Assembly (NCBI GenBank): GCA_900068845.1
Contig: CEFQ01000001.1
Coordinates: forward strand, 392,410 to 456,409
Direction of reading: 5' to 3'
Source: Enterobacter ludwigii
GTDB lineage: Bacteria; Pseudomonadota; Gammaproteobacteria; Enterobacterales; Enterobacteriaceae
Length of the DNA stretch: 64,000 bases
Part shown: positions 20,306 through 28,781 of the stretch, piece after piece
Layout: each line of letters begins with the position of its first letter
How positions within the stretch are numbered: the stretch's first letter is position 1
Notes under the pieces: generated by a model
Database searches by the model: none
What the model saw: only the letters and a program-made list of their open reading frames with translations
Told to the model about the DNA's origin: nothing
Translations under genes and position numbers: made by a program

Positions 20306-21790
20306 TCAGTGAACCACAAGAAACTGACTGTCATCCGGCACATCAGAACTACGGATGATCATCGTGGATTTGACCAGATAGCCTTTCACACGTTTGTAAG
20401 GGCCGTTACGGTCGGCACTGTTGTAGAGAGTGGCAAACGTAAAACGTTTACCGTTGTTACGCCGATGTCGGTTAAGTCTTTCAAACCCTGCCTGAACGTT
20501 CTCACGCTCATCAGCAGACTGACCGGTTTGCTTCAGATATCGATAAAATATGCCCGGTACAAGCAGGAAAACAAAACCAGCGACCAGTTGCACGCGTGAA
20601 TCTGCTTCATTGCACGCTATCGTTCCATTTTCGAGACCCTCAACCAGCCAAGACCAAAATGTCTCGCCGATCTGTTTCTTAGAAATCTGTGAGGTCATCT
20701 CAGGTGTTACGGGGATCGATTTTGGATCAAGCGGCTGCGTTTGATAACAATTGCTGACGTATTTTTGGTCACTTTCGGAAGATCCGTAGGTCGACATCTC
20801 AGCACAATCAGAATTGCTCGCTGATATCCGACTACCATTCTGGATGTAAAATTCATTTATATCAGTGCCATGATCGATTTTCTTTAATTCGTTGGAACTG
20901 TTTTCTATTTCACCTCCAATTAAATGGCTAATTTTCATAACATCACTTTGACTAAAGTATTCCTCGTAAACAGCGTCGTCATACTGCCCTGTAGGGATTT
21001 CAGCGGAAAATTCACTCGCCATTTTCGGATGTAAATTTGGATTTATTTGCTCCAAATTTCGGACGTCATCTAATTCGGCTGATAATAATTGCGCCTGCAC
21101 TTTGTTGATTAATGCATGGACCTGTTTTTCTGTTGAATTGATTCCGGCCAGCTCAAGAAATAGGCAATCCCGCGCATTGGGCTGATTTTCCAGCCAATTT
21201 AACGCGATTTTAGGCAACATTGAGACAGTGAATGCGAGTCTGATAACACTGTCTTTAGCTGCTACTTCGGAATGCGTGGTTATTCTGAATCGATATTGCT
21301 TATCCGGCGCAATCGAAATGGGCTGCCAGATATGCCCATCTTCCAGTTCAGCTTCGATGTAGAGCAACTCGGGAACGTGCCAGTAAAGCGCAAGCCAGAA
21401 CACCACACAGTTCCAGTAACTGGACTGCGCAGCCTGATCTTCAGGTGCAGCATGGGCTGGGAGTACCATCCCATTAGATAACTTCAGCATAGTGACGGTC
21501 TGCTGCAGAGTGAGATCCAGCAATCCACCGACCTTGTTCCAGCCGGTGATCCGCGCGGCAGGTAAGTTTTGAAAACGTTCGGCAAGGTTTTGCAGTGGTT
21601 CCAGACAAAATTCGTCATAGGCAGATTTAGACAGCAACGAGCTCTGCCAGATCTTCTTGAGCAGTGCCTGGCGTGTTGACGTGCCGAGCAAAGACTGGTG
21701 TTTTTGCGGTTTGAAGTAGCCTTCTCGTTTAGCCGGTAATGAAGGCTTAAAATTGTTGCGTCTGAACTTGTTTTGTAATTTTGAGAACAT
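20306..21790 (-). CDS. TraI_2-family relaxase homologue lacking the HD-type ligands
   Basis: MobH relaxases of this ICE class nick oriT and lead DNA into the recipient. The 494 residues keep the fold: an N-terminal TraI_2 region (about 1-230) with YDEFCLEPLQNLAERFQNLPA, VLPAHAAPEDQA, and a C-terminal winged-helix TraI_2_C region (about 365-494, GETFWSWLVEGLENG, RVQLVAGFVFLLVPGIFYRYLK). In the family as I know it, LPAs is followed by HHS..GGLL.H and later by HD.GK. Here the first reads ITGWNKVGGLLDLTL and the second LALYWHVPELL, so the metal-binding histidines and aspartate are gone. The Shine-Dalgarno GGAGGTG is excellent. The middle (240-360) is a Ser/Asn-rich linker. It may be a non-catalytic paralogue or a decayed relaxase. 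Confidence 0.8.
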   Translation of the reverse strand: MFSKLQNKFRRNNFKPSLPAKREGYFKPQKHQSLLGTSTRQALLKKIWQSSLLSKSAYDEFCLEPLQNLAERFQNLPAARITGWNKVGGLLDLTLQQTVTMLKLSNGMVLPAHAAPEDQAAQSSYWNCVVFWLALYWHVPELLYIEAELEDGHIWQPISIAPDKQYRFRITTHSEVAAKDSVIRLAFTVSMLPKIALNWLENQPNARDCLFLELAGINSTEKQVHALINKVQAQLLSAELDDVRNLEQINPNLHPKMASEFSAEIPTGQYDDAVYEEYFSQSDVMKISHLIGGEIENSSNELKKIDHGTDINEFYIQNGSRISASNSDCAEMSTYGSSESDQKYVSNCYQTQPLDPKSIPVTPEMTSQISKKQIGETFWSWLVEGLENGTIACNEADSRVQLVAGFVFLLVPGIFYRYLKQTGQSADERENVQAGFERLNRHRRNNGKRFTFATLYNSADRNGPYKRVKGYLVKSTMIIRSSDVPDDSQFLVVH

Positions 21791-21882
21791 GATTCACCTC
21801 CAGATCGGAGGCACTATCGTTCCAGTCAGCAAGTAATCACAGCCTAAAATCATTTTTGGAAAATGCGATTAAATTGCTCACT

Positions 21883-21913
21883 AAAAAAGAAACCATCCCC
21901 GAAGAGATGGTTT
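21883..21913 (-). terminator. Terminator of ardC
   Basis: Arms AAACCATC/GATGGTTT with CTTTTTT on the minus strand, directly after the ardC stop. Confidence 0.85.
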
Positions 21914-21918
21914 TGGTT

Positions 21919-22905
21919 TCAGGCGGCGTCTCCTTCAGCCTCTTCGCTAAGAGACTTCAAAAGGTACTCTGATGCTTCACGCGCCATACGGCTTGCGCGG
22001 AACAATGCCTTCTTATCTGACTTCAATATAGTCAACCAGTGATCGATATAGCTGTCATGCTGCACTTCACCATACACGCCCAAATGTGCGCACAGGAAGG
22101 CACTACCCAGTTCAGCAATCAACTCTTCGAACGCATAAACCGGATCGCCAAATCGACGTGTAGTTGAAGTGATCCCTTCACGGTTTAAACGCTTAACATG
22201 ACCGCTGGAATGTACCAGCTCATGCAACAGCGTTGACCAGTAATCCGCGCTGGTAAAAAACTGCGACGTTTTCGGTAAGACGATCCGATCAGCAGCAGAA
22301 TTGTAGTACGCGCGATTTTGTTCAACTGAAGTCACTTGCACGCCTGAAGCGTTTAGTATTTCAATTATCTGACTATGCGTGTCAGCGTCCAACTCGTCAT
22401 CATCCTGACAATCCAGTTTTATGGTGTGTGTTGGTTCAACCGATTCGGGCAACTCATCGCATTGCTGCACGTTAAACAGCGGGATGCTGCGTAACATTAT
22501 GCGTTGCTCCATTACCGGTTCGCCTTGCGCATTTCTGCGTGTCTGGCCCGCTTTGTCAGTGGACTCCACCTCAAATGGTTTGAAGAAAACTGCGATGGTT
22601 GATTTCTCACCCTTGCGAACATGACCACCAAGCGCTTGCGCCTGTTTCCATGTCAGCCAACGATTGGACTGAAAGCCTTGCTCCTCGGCAGCTAACCACA
22701 ACAGCATGATGTTTACGCCGTTGTAGTGGCGACGAGTCGCAGCGTTGGATGGTATGGGTGATTCAGTGGACCGCTTACTGTCTCGCCAAGGATTGCGCCA
22801 GGGTAAAACACCGCGCTCAATCGAATCGACGATTTTGTCGGTGACTTGCTGGTAGAGGTCAACTTGGTTGGTTTGTGACTTACGGGATTTGCGTTTGATC
22901 GGCAT
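21919..22905 (-). CDS. ardC: ArdC-like antirestriction protein (ssDNA-binding, zincin-like)
   Basis: ArdC proteins bind single-stranded DNA and protect incoming DNA from restriction after conjugation. The 328 residues have the ArdC N-terminal domain (about 10-140: YQQVTDKIVDSIERGVLPWRNPW, HYNGVNIMLLWL, GEKSTIAVFFK) and a C-terminal metallopeptidase-like domain with HELVHSSGH, matching HExxH, plus E further on. The start at 22905 (MPIKRKSRKS) has AAGGA upstream. A palindrome lies in front of it (22922-22957). The position near the leading end fits early expression in the recipient. Confidence 0.9.
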   Translation of the reverse strand: MPIKRKSRKSQTNQVDLYQQVTDKIVDSIERGVLPWRNPWRDSKRSTESPIPSNAATRRHYNGVNIMLLWLAAEEQGFQSNRWLTWKQAQALGGHVRKGEKSTIAVFFKPFEVESTDKAGQTRRNAQGEPVMEQRIMLRSIPLFNVQQCDELPESVEPTHTIKLDCQDDDELDADTHSQIIEILNASGVQVTSVEQNRAYYNSAADRIVLPKTSQFFTSADYWSTLLHELVHSSGHVKRLNREGITSTTRRFGDPVYAFEELIAELGSAFLCAHLGVYGEVQHDSYIDHWLTILKSDKKALFRASRMAREASEYLLKSLSEEAEGDAA

Positions 22906-22921
22906 GGGATATTCCTTACGT

Positions 22922-22957
22922 GGCGTATCCCTTCCCTTAATGGCGAAGTGATACGCC
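22922..22957. promoter_or_regulatory. Inverted repeat upstream of ardC, possible operator
   Basis: GGCGTATC and GATACGCC, perfect 8-bp arms separated by 20 bases, directly before the ardC ribosome site. No protein is assigned to it; a stem in single-stranded DNA could also act as a promoter. Confidence 0.5.
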
Positions 22958-23019
22958 ACTGGGCAGGTTGAAAATGAGGGTGATTACTCGGGGTTATTGA
23001 GGATTGCTTCAGGTATTGT

Positions 23020-23406
23020 CTATTGGCCACCTAAGTGCTTAGTTAGCCACTCCTGAACATCAAGCCATTCTGCAAGCGTGCCATCCGATGAGATGTCATA
23101 GCAGCCGATGCAGAATCGATGTGCCAGTAGTAGTGTGGCTTTCACCATAAAGTCATAAGGCCGGTCTGGTGACCAGTTGAACGATGTCTTGCAGAATTCG
23201 CTGCCAGATGAATGTTGGCCAAGGAAGAAACTTTCATACTCAAGATCTTCCTTCTCTTCGCCGTTAAAAGAGATAGCGGGTTGTCGAATACCGCTTTGTA
23301 CGATCAGATCTGCGGGCTGCAGCAGTGGATAGCGGCCATCGCTGGTGCAAAGCACCAACGGTTGCTTATAGCCGGGAACATGTCGGTTTTGTATTATCAA
23401 AAACAC
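23020..23406 (-). CDS. Hypothetical 128-residue ICE protein
   Basis: Open frame starting at a GTG at 23406 with no good ribosome site; product contains PLLQPADLIVQSGIRQ, FNWSPDRPYDFMVKATLLLAHRF and a tryptophan-rich C-terminus (LAEWLDVQEWLTKHL). No family or motif is recognised. It lies upstream of ardC on the same strand, 115 bases away. The start is uncertain and the frame could begin further inside. Confidence 0.55.
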   Translation of the reverse strand: MFLIIQNRHVPGYKQPLVLCTSDGRYPLLQPADLIVQSGIRQPAISFNGEEKEDLEYESFFLGQHSSGSEFCKTSFNWSPDRPYDFMVKATLLLAHRFCIGCYDISSDGTLAEWLDVQEWLTKHLGGQ

Positions 23407-23415
23407 GTTTGATAG

Positions 23416-23601
23416 CTATACGGTTAAGAGTAACCACTGATCGTTAGGAACAGATTTCAGTTGGGTGTAGCAATGGCAATAGCCCCTGGGTAAATCCTCC
23501 AGATGTAAAAAAAAGGGGGATTTATCCGCTAACGGGAGTAAATCCCCGTCAGGGTGGGTAATGCGTGCCGTTAAGCGAGGTGATGAGAGAACCTTGACCA
23601 T
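23416..23601 (-). CDS. Possible 61-residue protein
   Basis: Short frame ending 10 bases before the start of the previous gene, which suggests coupling; product begins MVKVLSSPRLTARITHPDGDL. No Shine-Dalgarno and no family recognised, so it may not be translated. Confidence 0.25.
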   Translation of the reverse strand: MVKVLSSPRLTARITHPDGDLLPLADKSPFFLHLEDLPRGYCHCYTQLKSVPNDQWLLLTV

Positions 23602-23735
23602 CTAAGATGGCACCCGCTGTAAAGGTGTGCGGGTATGGGGACCACCAGTTGGCGCTTCTTTCAGGCCCGTGAAGCTTTGCTTGTTATCTATAAGTTACAC
23701 ATTATATTGGCTGTAAGCAATTTAAGGATTATATA
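23602..23735 (+). ncRNA. Structured intergenic element sharing a TTTCAGG core with two other ICE sites
   Basis: Contains ACCCGC..GCGGGT and a segment GACCACC.....CTTTCAGG...GAAGCTTTGCTTGTT that aligns with 27641-27692 (GACCGCC.....CTTTCAGG...GGGCTTTGTTGGTT). Related tandem copies occur at 57784-57870. Location beside an antirestriction gene fits the STAXI RNA motif (named for Ssb, topoisomerase, antirestriction, XerDC integrase), but I cannot run the Rfam model. Confidence 0.3.
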
Positions 23736-25208
23736 ATGATATTGGATATTAAATACGATTCTCAAACGATACCACTGAGATCTTCGCTTGGCAGGCAGTT
23801 TTCGATTTTCGACATTGACTCACTTACTCTTGTTATAGGAAAAAATGGATCTGGAAAAACCGAGCTTTTAAAAAGCATAGCCTCAGAAATAAGCAGTTCA
23901 GGATTTAATGATTTTGGAAGTAAGTGTGAGATTAATTTTGATAATGGTGATGAAAAAGAAAAGTTAAGATGGGGGTGTGTATATTACACTCCAGTACCTT
24001 ATCAACCTGAGTTTAAAAATAAAAAAAGGTTTGCAAATGCATCATTAATAGATAGAAAATCTATATTAACAGAGGGGTTGGATGAGCAAAAAGAGATAAT
24101 TGAGGATTTTGGAATAGAGGTGAACTTTAAGGCCGTTGCAGGCGTTAATATCAGACCGATCCTTGGTAGCATAATTTCCACTGCAGTTGCAAACTTGTCG
24201 CTAAAAACAAGGCCGGGTTGTTATTTTTTTTCTAAATTTAAATCATTTAATCAATACGTGGAAATTATAAGGGATCATAACTCTTTATTAGAAAACTTTG
24301 ATGAACATAGTCGGTTACGCTCTAAAATAAAAGGCGAGGCTCAGGAGGAAATAATAAAATGGCTGAGTAGTAACTTTAGCAAGTATCAAATTATTGCTTT
24401 TTTCATCCTGCTGAGCACCTTCGTAAGGGGAATTAATAGCACTAAAAACAAAAGGGCATTAAAATTATTTGTACTATTTTTTGGTGAGGAAAGTGAGTCC
24501 AGGAAACTTATAAAGCCAAAGGATTATGATGATTTTACTGCTGAGCACCACAAAATAACAGAATTCCTTTATGAATGTAGAGATAGTTATGACTATGATT
24601 GGTTAAATGATTTAAGTATAGATCTAAAAAAACATTCCCACATAAAACATTTGCATGATGGACTCTTGGATAGATATTTTAAATTAAGATTCTCCAGTAT
24701 GAGTTCTGGGGAGTTGGCTGTAATCAATCAGCTGACTTCTATAGCTGAAAAAATAAATGAATTAAAAGATTTAGGTTGTCAAAGGATATTATTGTTAATA
24801 GACGAAGGAGATGCATTTCTACATTTGGAGTGGCAAAGACTCTATATTTTTCAACTAAATAAATTACTTGGAAAAATAAAATTAAAGTGCAATATTGATT
24901 GTCTTCAAGTAATAATGGCTACTCACTCACCATTGCTTGCGACAGATGTTCCCAAAGAATACGTATTTTCTTTAGATAAGGAAAAAAAACCTAAGTTTGC
25001 TTTCGCTTCACCAATGCATATGTTATTTAATGATTCTTTCGGAACAGCAACCATTGGGGAATTTGCAACTCAAAAGATTAATGAAGCCTATATCCACTTT
25101 TCAAATGGACAACAAAGTGAAAGTGATTACATTATTCTAAAGTGTATTGACAGTGAAGTTCTTAAGCAAGAGTTTGAGCGTCAATTTGATATAGGGCTGA
25201 ATGAGTGA
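23736..25208 (+). CDS. AAA/ABC-type ATPase of a Septu-like two-gene defence module
   Basis: A 490-residue ATPase with Walker A GKNGSGKT (35-42), the ABC-like signature FSSMSSGELA, Walker B RILLLIDEGDAFLH and a following ATHSPLLATDVP switch. This layout matches the AAA_15/AAA_21 ATPases called PtuA in Septu and Septu-like modules, where the ATPase activates an HNH nuclease. The next gene is an HNH nuclease overlapping by 4 bases. The DNA is markedly AT-rich compared with the ICE backbone, so the pair was acquired as cargo. It lacks an adjacent reverse transcriptase, so it is not a retron. Confidence 0.82.
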   Translation: MILDIKYDSQTIPLRSSLGRQFSIFDIDSLTLVIGKNGSGKTELLKSIASEISSSGFNDFGSKCEINFDNGDEKEKLRWGCVYYTPVPYQPEFKNKKRFANASLIDRKSILTEGLDEQKEIIEDFGIEVNFKAVAGVNIRPILGSIISTAVANLSLKTRPGCYFFSKFKSFNQYVEIIRDHNSLLENFDEHSRLRSKIKGEAQEEIIKWLSSNFSKYQIIAFFILLSTFVRGINSTKNKRALKLFVLFFGEESESRKLIKPKDYDDFTAEHHKITEFLYECRDSYDYDWLNDLSIDLKKHSHIKHLHDGLLDRYFKLRFSSMSSGELAVINQLTSIAEKINELKDLGCQRILLLIDEGDAFLHLEWQRLYIFQLNKLLGKIKLKCNIDCLQVIMATHSPLLATDVPKEYVFSLDKEKKPKFAFASPMHMLFNDSFGTATIGEFATQKINEAYIHFSNGQQSESDYIILKCIDSEVLKQEFERQFDIGLNE

Positions 25209-26110
25209 TAATTTCTATGCCAAGTAATTGGAAGGCTATTGAGCCTCAACACTTAACGTATATTAATAATATTTTATTAAAATATTTTCGTGCGTGCGAT
25301 GTTTATTGTGGCCCACCCAATTACACTTATTTCTTTTTGAAGCAAACTCAAGCGATGATAACTTCATGCTCTTTAGATGATTACAAAAAAAGCATTGAGA
25401 TTCTTAAAAGTGAAATTCTAATGCGAGATGATACTTATTTTGAAAATCGCCTTATAAGTGACTTAAAGGAAATCATAAATTATGATAAATTCTCTGACAA
25501 ACTAAAACCCTATAATGCATACTCTTTGTGTGCAAACTCAAAACTTAAGACATGTCCATACTGCAATCACGCATATTCAATTACAACTGATGAAACAGGG
25601 CGCGGGTTTAGGCCTTCTTTAGATCATTTTTTTGATAAGTCGCGCTATCCACATTTAGGGTTGTCATTGTATAATCTTATCCCATCATGCTCTAGCTGTA
25701 ATTCAAGTCTAAAGAACACCTTTGATTTCCATGAAAAGGACTATCTTCATCCATTTTTTGATAATGAAAAAATTCAATTTAAGTTGTCTGCTTTAAAAAA
25801 AATCCTTCCGGAGGATATTGTCAACTCCCCATTAAATGAAATGAAAATATCAGTGATAACCTCAGGGAGTAAAGCTAGAAATTCTGAAGGGGTTTTCCTT
25901 ATTGAGGAGAGGTATCAGTTTTTCATTAAAGAGGCTAAAGCCTTTGCGTTGGCAAAAATAGATTTTGATGAGCAGATAAAGAGGCATGGTTTATATATAT
26001 CAAGGAACATGAATGAGAGCGTATCACTTCGATTTGACAAAAGAAATTATAAGAATGAGATGCTGGGGCGTTTATTTAAAGATTTGCAAATACAATTCAC
26101 TCTAAATTAA
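25205..26110 (+). CDS. HNH endonuclease of the Septu-like module (PtuB-like)
   Basis: The 301-residue protein has a zinc-supported HNH core: CPYC (C117, C120), DHFFDKSRYPH with the catalytic DH at 140-141, then LYNLIPSCSSCNSSLKN giving the N and a second CxxC pair (162, 165). This spacing is that of PtuB-type HNH proteins. An upstream GTG overlaps the ATPase stop; an ATG 12 bases further (MPSNWKAIEPQ) is an equally possible start. The C-terminal 130 residues show no motif. The predicted role is cutting DNA when the partner ATPase senses infection. Its stop overlaps the stop of the convergent integrase-like gene. Confidence 0.82.
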   Translation: MIISMPSNWKAIEPQHLTYINNILLKYFRACDVYCGPPNYTYFFLKQTQAMITSCSLDDYKKSIEILKSEILMRDDTYFENRLISDLKEIINYDKFSDKLKPYNAYSLCANSKLKTCPYCNHAYSITTDETGRGFRPSLDHFFDKSRYPHLGLSLYNLIPSCSSCNSSLKNTFDFHEKDYLHPFFDNEKIQFKLSALKKILPEDIVNSPLNEMKISVITSGSKARNSEGVFLIEERYQFFIKEAKAFALAKIDFDEQIKRHGLYISRNMNESVSLRFDKRNYKNEMLGRLFKDLQIQFTLN

Positions 26111-27000
26111 TTATTTATATTGTAGGTTGTACGAACGTAGTTGCCTCGACCATCTCCATGCCCCAAATCCATCGAAACCATTGCCTCAGCTTCTTTCCTG
26201 CTGAGGCCATTTTTCATATGCCACTCTGTAGCCTCTAGCGAATACGCATATCTCAGGCTATGCGGTGCTTCTTTGCCCGTTAGCCCGGCATCCTTAGCAA
26301 CATTTCTGTAGCGATTGATCGCGCTCCTTAGCCCAGCTTTATCGACTAACTTGCCACCATTTTCTGATGCGTAAGCTACCGCTGCATTCAAAATGCGCAC
26401 CAGCTCATCACGCCTGACGACCGTCGTATCTCTCGGTCTGCCGCCCTTAGTTCCAAACACAACGCGCAACCGTTCATCCCCGCGCGCCAGCGCCTGCTGC
26501 CACGTCTTAAGTGATTTCGCCGACTGCACAGCTTCTTCCGTTCGCAGTCCGAGATAACGCGCAATTTCCATCGCCAACGCGACACCTTCGTCTTTACTGC
26601 GTACGAGGGCGAGCGCCTCGTGAAAGCGCTCGTCCGTAATTGCCGTCTTTGATCCGGCTCGACTGGCACCTGAAAGGTTGAGCGCATCGTTACTCAACTT
26701 TTCATGCTTCGGATCGGCCAGTTTAGTTCTACCTGCAGTATTTAGAATCGCGCGCAGCGCCGACATTTCGTTCTGAAGCGTGCGTTTTGAAATATCATCC
26801 GTGAGGCGGCTACGCACGTAATGCTCGATGTGATGGGTCTTGATATGGTTCACGTCCCTGATCTGGATGTTGAGTTTCAGCATCTGCTCAGCCAGCCGTG
26901 CTGCTATACGCGAACGATCGGCAACGGTTTTGAAACTGCCTCCAGATTGTCTGGCCAGTGTCACCAGCTGTTTACTGAACTGCTTGTTTCCTCGCGACAT
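26107..27000 (-). CDS. Integrase_1-family tyrosine recombinase-like protein
   Basis: A 297-residue protein with the Phage_int_SAM_2 N-terminal domain (residues 1-95, FSKQLVTLARQSGGSFKTVADR) and the Integrase_1 C-terminal domain: Arg in ARYLGLRTEEAVQ, then APHSLRYAYSLEA, and GHGDGRGNYVRTTYNINN at the very end with the candidate nucleophile tyrosine. Such proteins are common in ICEs of this class and in plasmids; their recombination targets are mostly unknown. The start at 27000 has GGAGG close upstream. It is separate from the main integrase, so the element has two recombinase genes. Confidence 0.82.
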   Translation of the reverse strand: MSRGNKQFSKQLVTLARQSGGSFKTVADRSRIAARLAEQMLKLNIQIRDVNHIKTHHIEHYVRSRLTDDISKRTLQNEMSALRAILNTAGRTKLADPKHEKLSNDALNLSGASRAGSKTAITDERFHEALALVRSKDEGVALAMEIARYLGLRTEEAVQSAKSLKTWQQALARGDERLRVVFGTKGGRPRDTTVVRRDELVRILNAAVAYASENGGKLVDKAGLRSAINRYRNVAKDAGLTGKEAPHSLRYAYSLEATEWHMKNGLSRKEAEAMVSMDLGHGDGRGNYVRTTYNINN

Positions 27001-27828
27001 ACATCCTCCAAAAAACATCTCTACCCCGACGGCACGGTTTCAGGTTGCGCTTCCTGCGTCTCAGCGGATATCTGTGCATCGGGGCGGCGAAATGTTGAGT
27101 TGTTGCGAGGTCCCCACAGCTCTCAGAGCTGATCGCGGCTAATGCCGGTTCCTGATTTCTCAGGACGCCTCCGTCCGTCAGGTTCGCTGACGTCGCCTTG
27201 ATATCGCGTTGATTTCCTCCTCAGATAAGTTGCCAACGTTCACTGCATGTTGGGGTGGTTGATGGTTGTAATAACGGACTACGTGTTGGTCAGACGGTAA
27301 GCGTCGTAGCAGAAGGCCGTATTACGTGGTGTTGACGTATACGCTCTGCGCGCGTCACTTGATTGTCGCTACGCGCCAACGCAAGTGACGCCGCGCAGCT
27401 TCTGCCTGTATTTGCGAGGTTCGTTCGTCGCCAAATGTTCCAAATGTCGGAAACGATCACGCAAACTGGCTGTGCGTAGTAGCTTGTATCGATGAGATGA
27501 AGTTGATTGAACCGTAGTGATGTAGTGGAAACCTTGGACGTTTCTTTTGCCCGCTACTTGCAAAGGTTGAGTAGCTTTGCCGGTTATCCCGGATGCAGCC
27601 GCCATATGGCGTTTCTCACAGGCTGCTGAAACTTTCGCTGATGACCGCCGCTGGGGTGCCCCTTTCAGGTCATGGGGGGCTTTGTTGGTTGCGTAAACAA
27701 CTAAGGCAACGGATAAAACTTAGCAAGTGCGGTCTTTGAGGTCAAATTTTCAAAGTGATTTGGAGTTGAAAAAATGAGCAAAAAAGTTAATGCTTACTGT
27801 ATATATTTAAATCAGCGATGGAGGCTGT
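27001..27828. other. 830-base non-coding stretch with several hairpins
   Basis: No credible gene; a 78-residue minus-strand frame (27369-27605) has no ribosome site. Notable structures are CGTCAG-CTGACG near 27175-27192, a long hairpin with GCGTCACTTG (27352-27361) and CAAGTGACGC (27382-27391) whose stem continues outwards with one bulge, and ATGACC/GGTCAT (27641-27646/27668-27673) enclosing GGGG/CCCC. The last belongs to the TTTCAGG-core element family seen at 23640 and 57784. The region could hold an oriT, a small RNA or regulatory sites. Confidence 0.45.
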
Positions 27829-28194
27829 ATGCCGAAAAATTCATATCGCAATGGGATGAAAATTGGTGGAGCAGCCAGAGCAACGATTACTTTTCTCGTT
27901 AGCATTAGACATCACATGTTAGCTATAGCGGGCCAATCAGCATGGAAAAAAAATTTGGCGAGCATGCTATTTATTGGAAGCATTTTTGTCTTCATTGGTT
28001 TGGTATCATCTGCTCTTTATTATGCTATCGGTATCGTTGGGCCGGTGATCCTTTTATTAATCGCAATTGCTCTACCAAAAGCCTACTCTTCATCAAGTGA
28101 CGATGATGATAACAACTATAGTTTTAACGATGGTTATCGTGATGGGCCGGAAGGTTATGGATACTATTCTGGTGGCTACAAGGTTGATGATTAA
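27829..28194 (+). CDS. DUF3742-like ICE membrane protein
   Basis: The 121 residues contain an early basic part, one long hydrophobic region (MLFIGSIFVFIGLVSSALYYAIGIVGPVILLLIAIAL, probably two membrane segments) and a tail FNDGYRDGPEGYGYYSGGYKVDD, which matches the ending typical of DUF3742 proteins. DUF3742 genes normally follow traG in the same direction; here it lies on the opposite strand, with two cargo genes between it and traG, so the segment may have been inverted. GGAGG precedes the ATG. Confidence 0.65.
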   Translation: MPKNSYRNGMKIGGAARATITFLVSIRHHMLAIAGQSAWKKNLASMLFIGSIFVFIGLVSSALYYAIGIVGPVILLLIAIALPKAYSSSSDDDDNNYSFNDGYRDGPEGYGYYSGGYKVDD

Positions 28195-28280
28195 AAAAAT
28201 CAAGTGTTATTGATTCATTCAAGGTAAACTCAATTGCATTAGAACTGTTCCTCCTCCTTTAAAAATCATTAGGAATAAAA

Positions 28281-28613
28281 ATGAGCGTATCTATTTATTA
28301 CACGGCTAGTAAAAACTCTGCTTTAACCTCAAATGAGCGTGAAAAGATTAAATCCATCGTAGATAGATTTAATAATGATTACGCTTACAAAGATGGGGCT
28401 GAGGAACTATCATTTTATAGTCAACCCTCACCAGGTTATACATTGGAAGGTGCAACAAAGCTGCCAATTCATGATGAAGATATACTGATTGAAACTGTTG
28501 AGCATTGGCTGCTTGCTTTAACCGAAGTCAAGCTTGCATTACCGGAAACTAATTGGTCCGTTAGTATTGATGCAGATGAAGCATCTTGGGTTAACAACCG
28601 CTGGGAGATGTAA
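28281..28613 (+). CDS. Hypothetical 110-residue acidic protein
   Basis: AGGA lies well before the ATG. The product begins MSVSIYYTASKNSALTSNER, and has many acidic residues with WLLALTEVKLALPETNWSVSIDADE near its end. No family recognised. The compact single-domain size and solitary position next to a nuclease-like gene are compatible with an immunity or anti-defence protein, but nothing in the sequence shows this. Confidence 0.55.
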   Translation: MSVSIYYTASKNSALTSNEREKIKSIVDRFNNDYAYKDGAEELSFYSQPSPGYTLEGATKLPIHDEDILIETVEHWLLALTEVKLALPETNWSVSIDADEASWVNNRWEM

Positions 28614-28781
28614 AACTACCATCTGATAATATTTTTTAAAAAGTCGGAGTGAACATTTCAAATTGATCTCCGATTTGATTTCAAAAGAGGCGATTTAAAT
28701 CAGCACATCAACCAAATGCTTAAGTTCTCACTTTCTTTGCCGATAACAAATAAACGCACTTGGGGATTAGGAAGGGAAATA

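Noticed and set aside
23736-26110. Retron with ATPase/HNH effectors
   Set aside because: No reverse transcriptase frame and no msr/msd-like repeat near the pair.
27369-27605. 78-residue minus-strand frame in the non-coding region
   Set aside because: No ribosome site and the DNA is dominated by hairpin structures.
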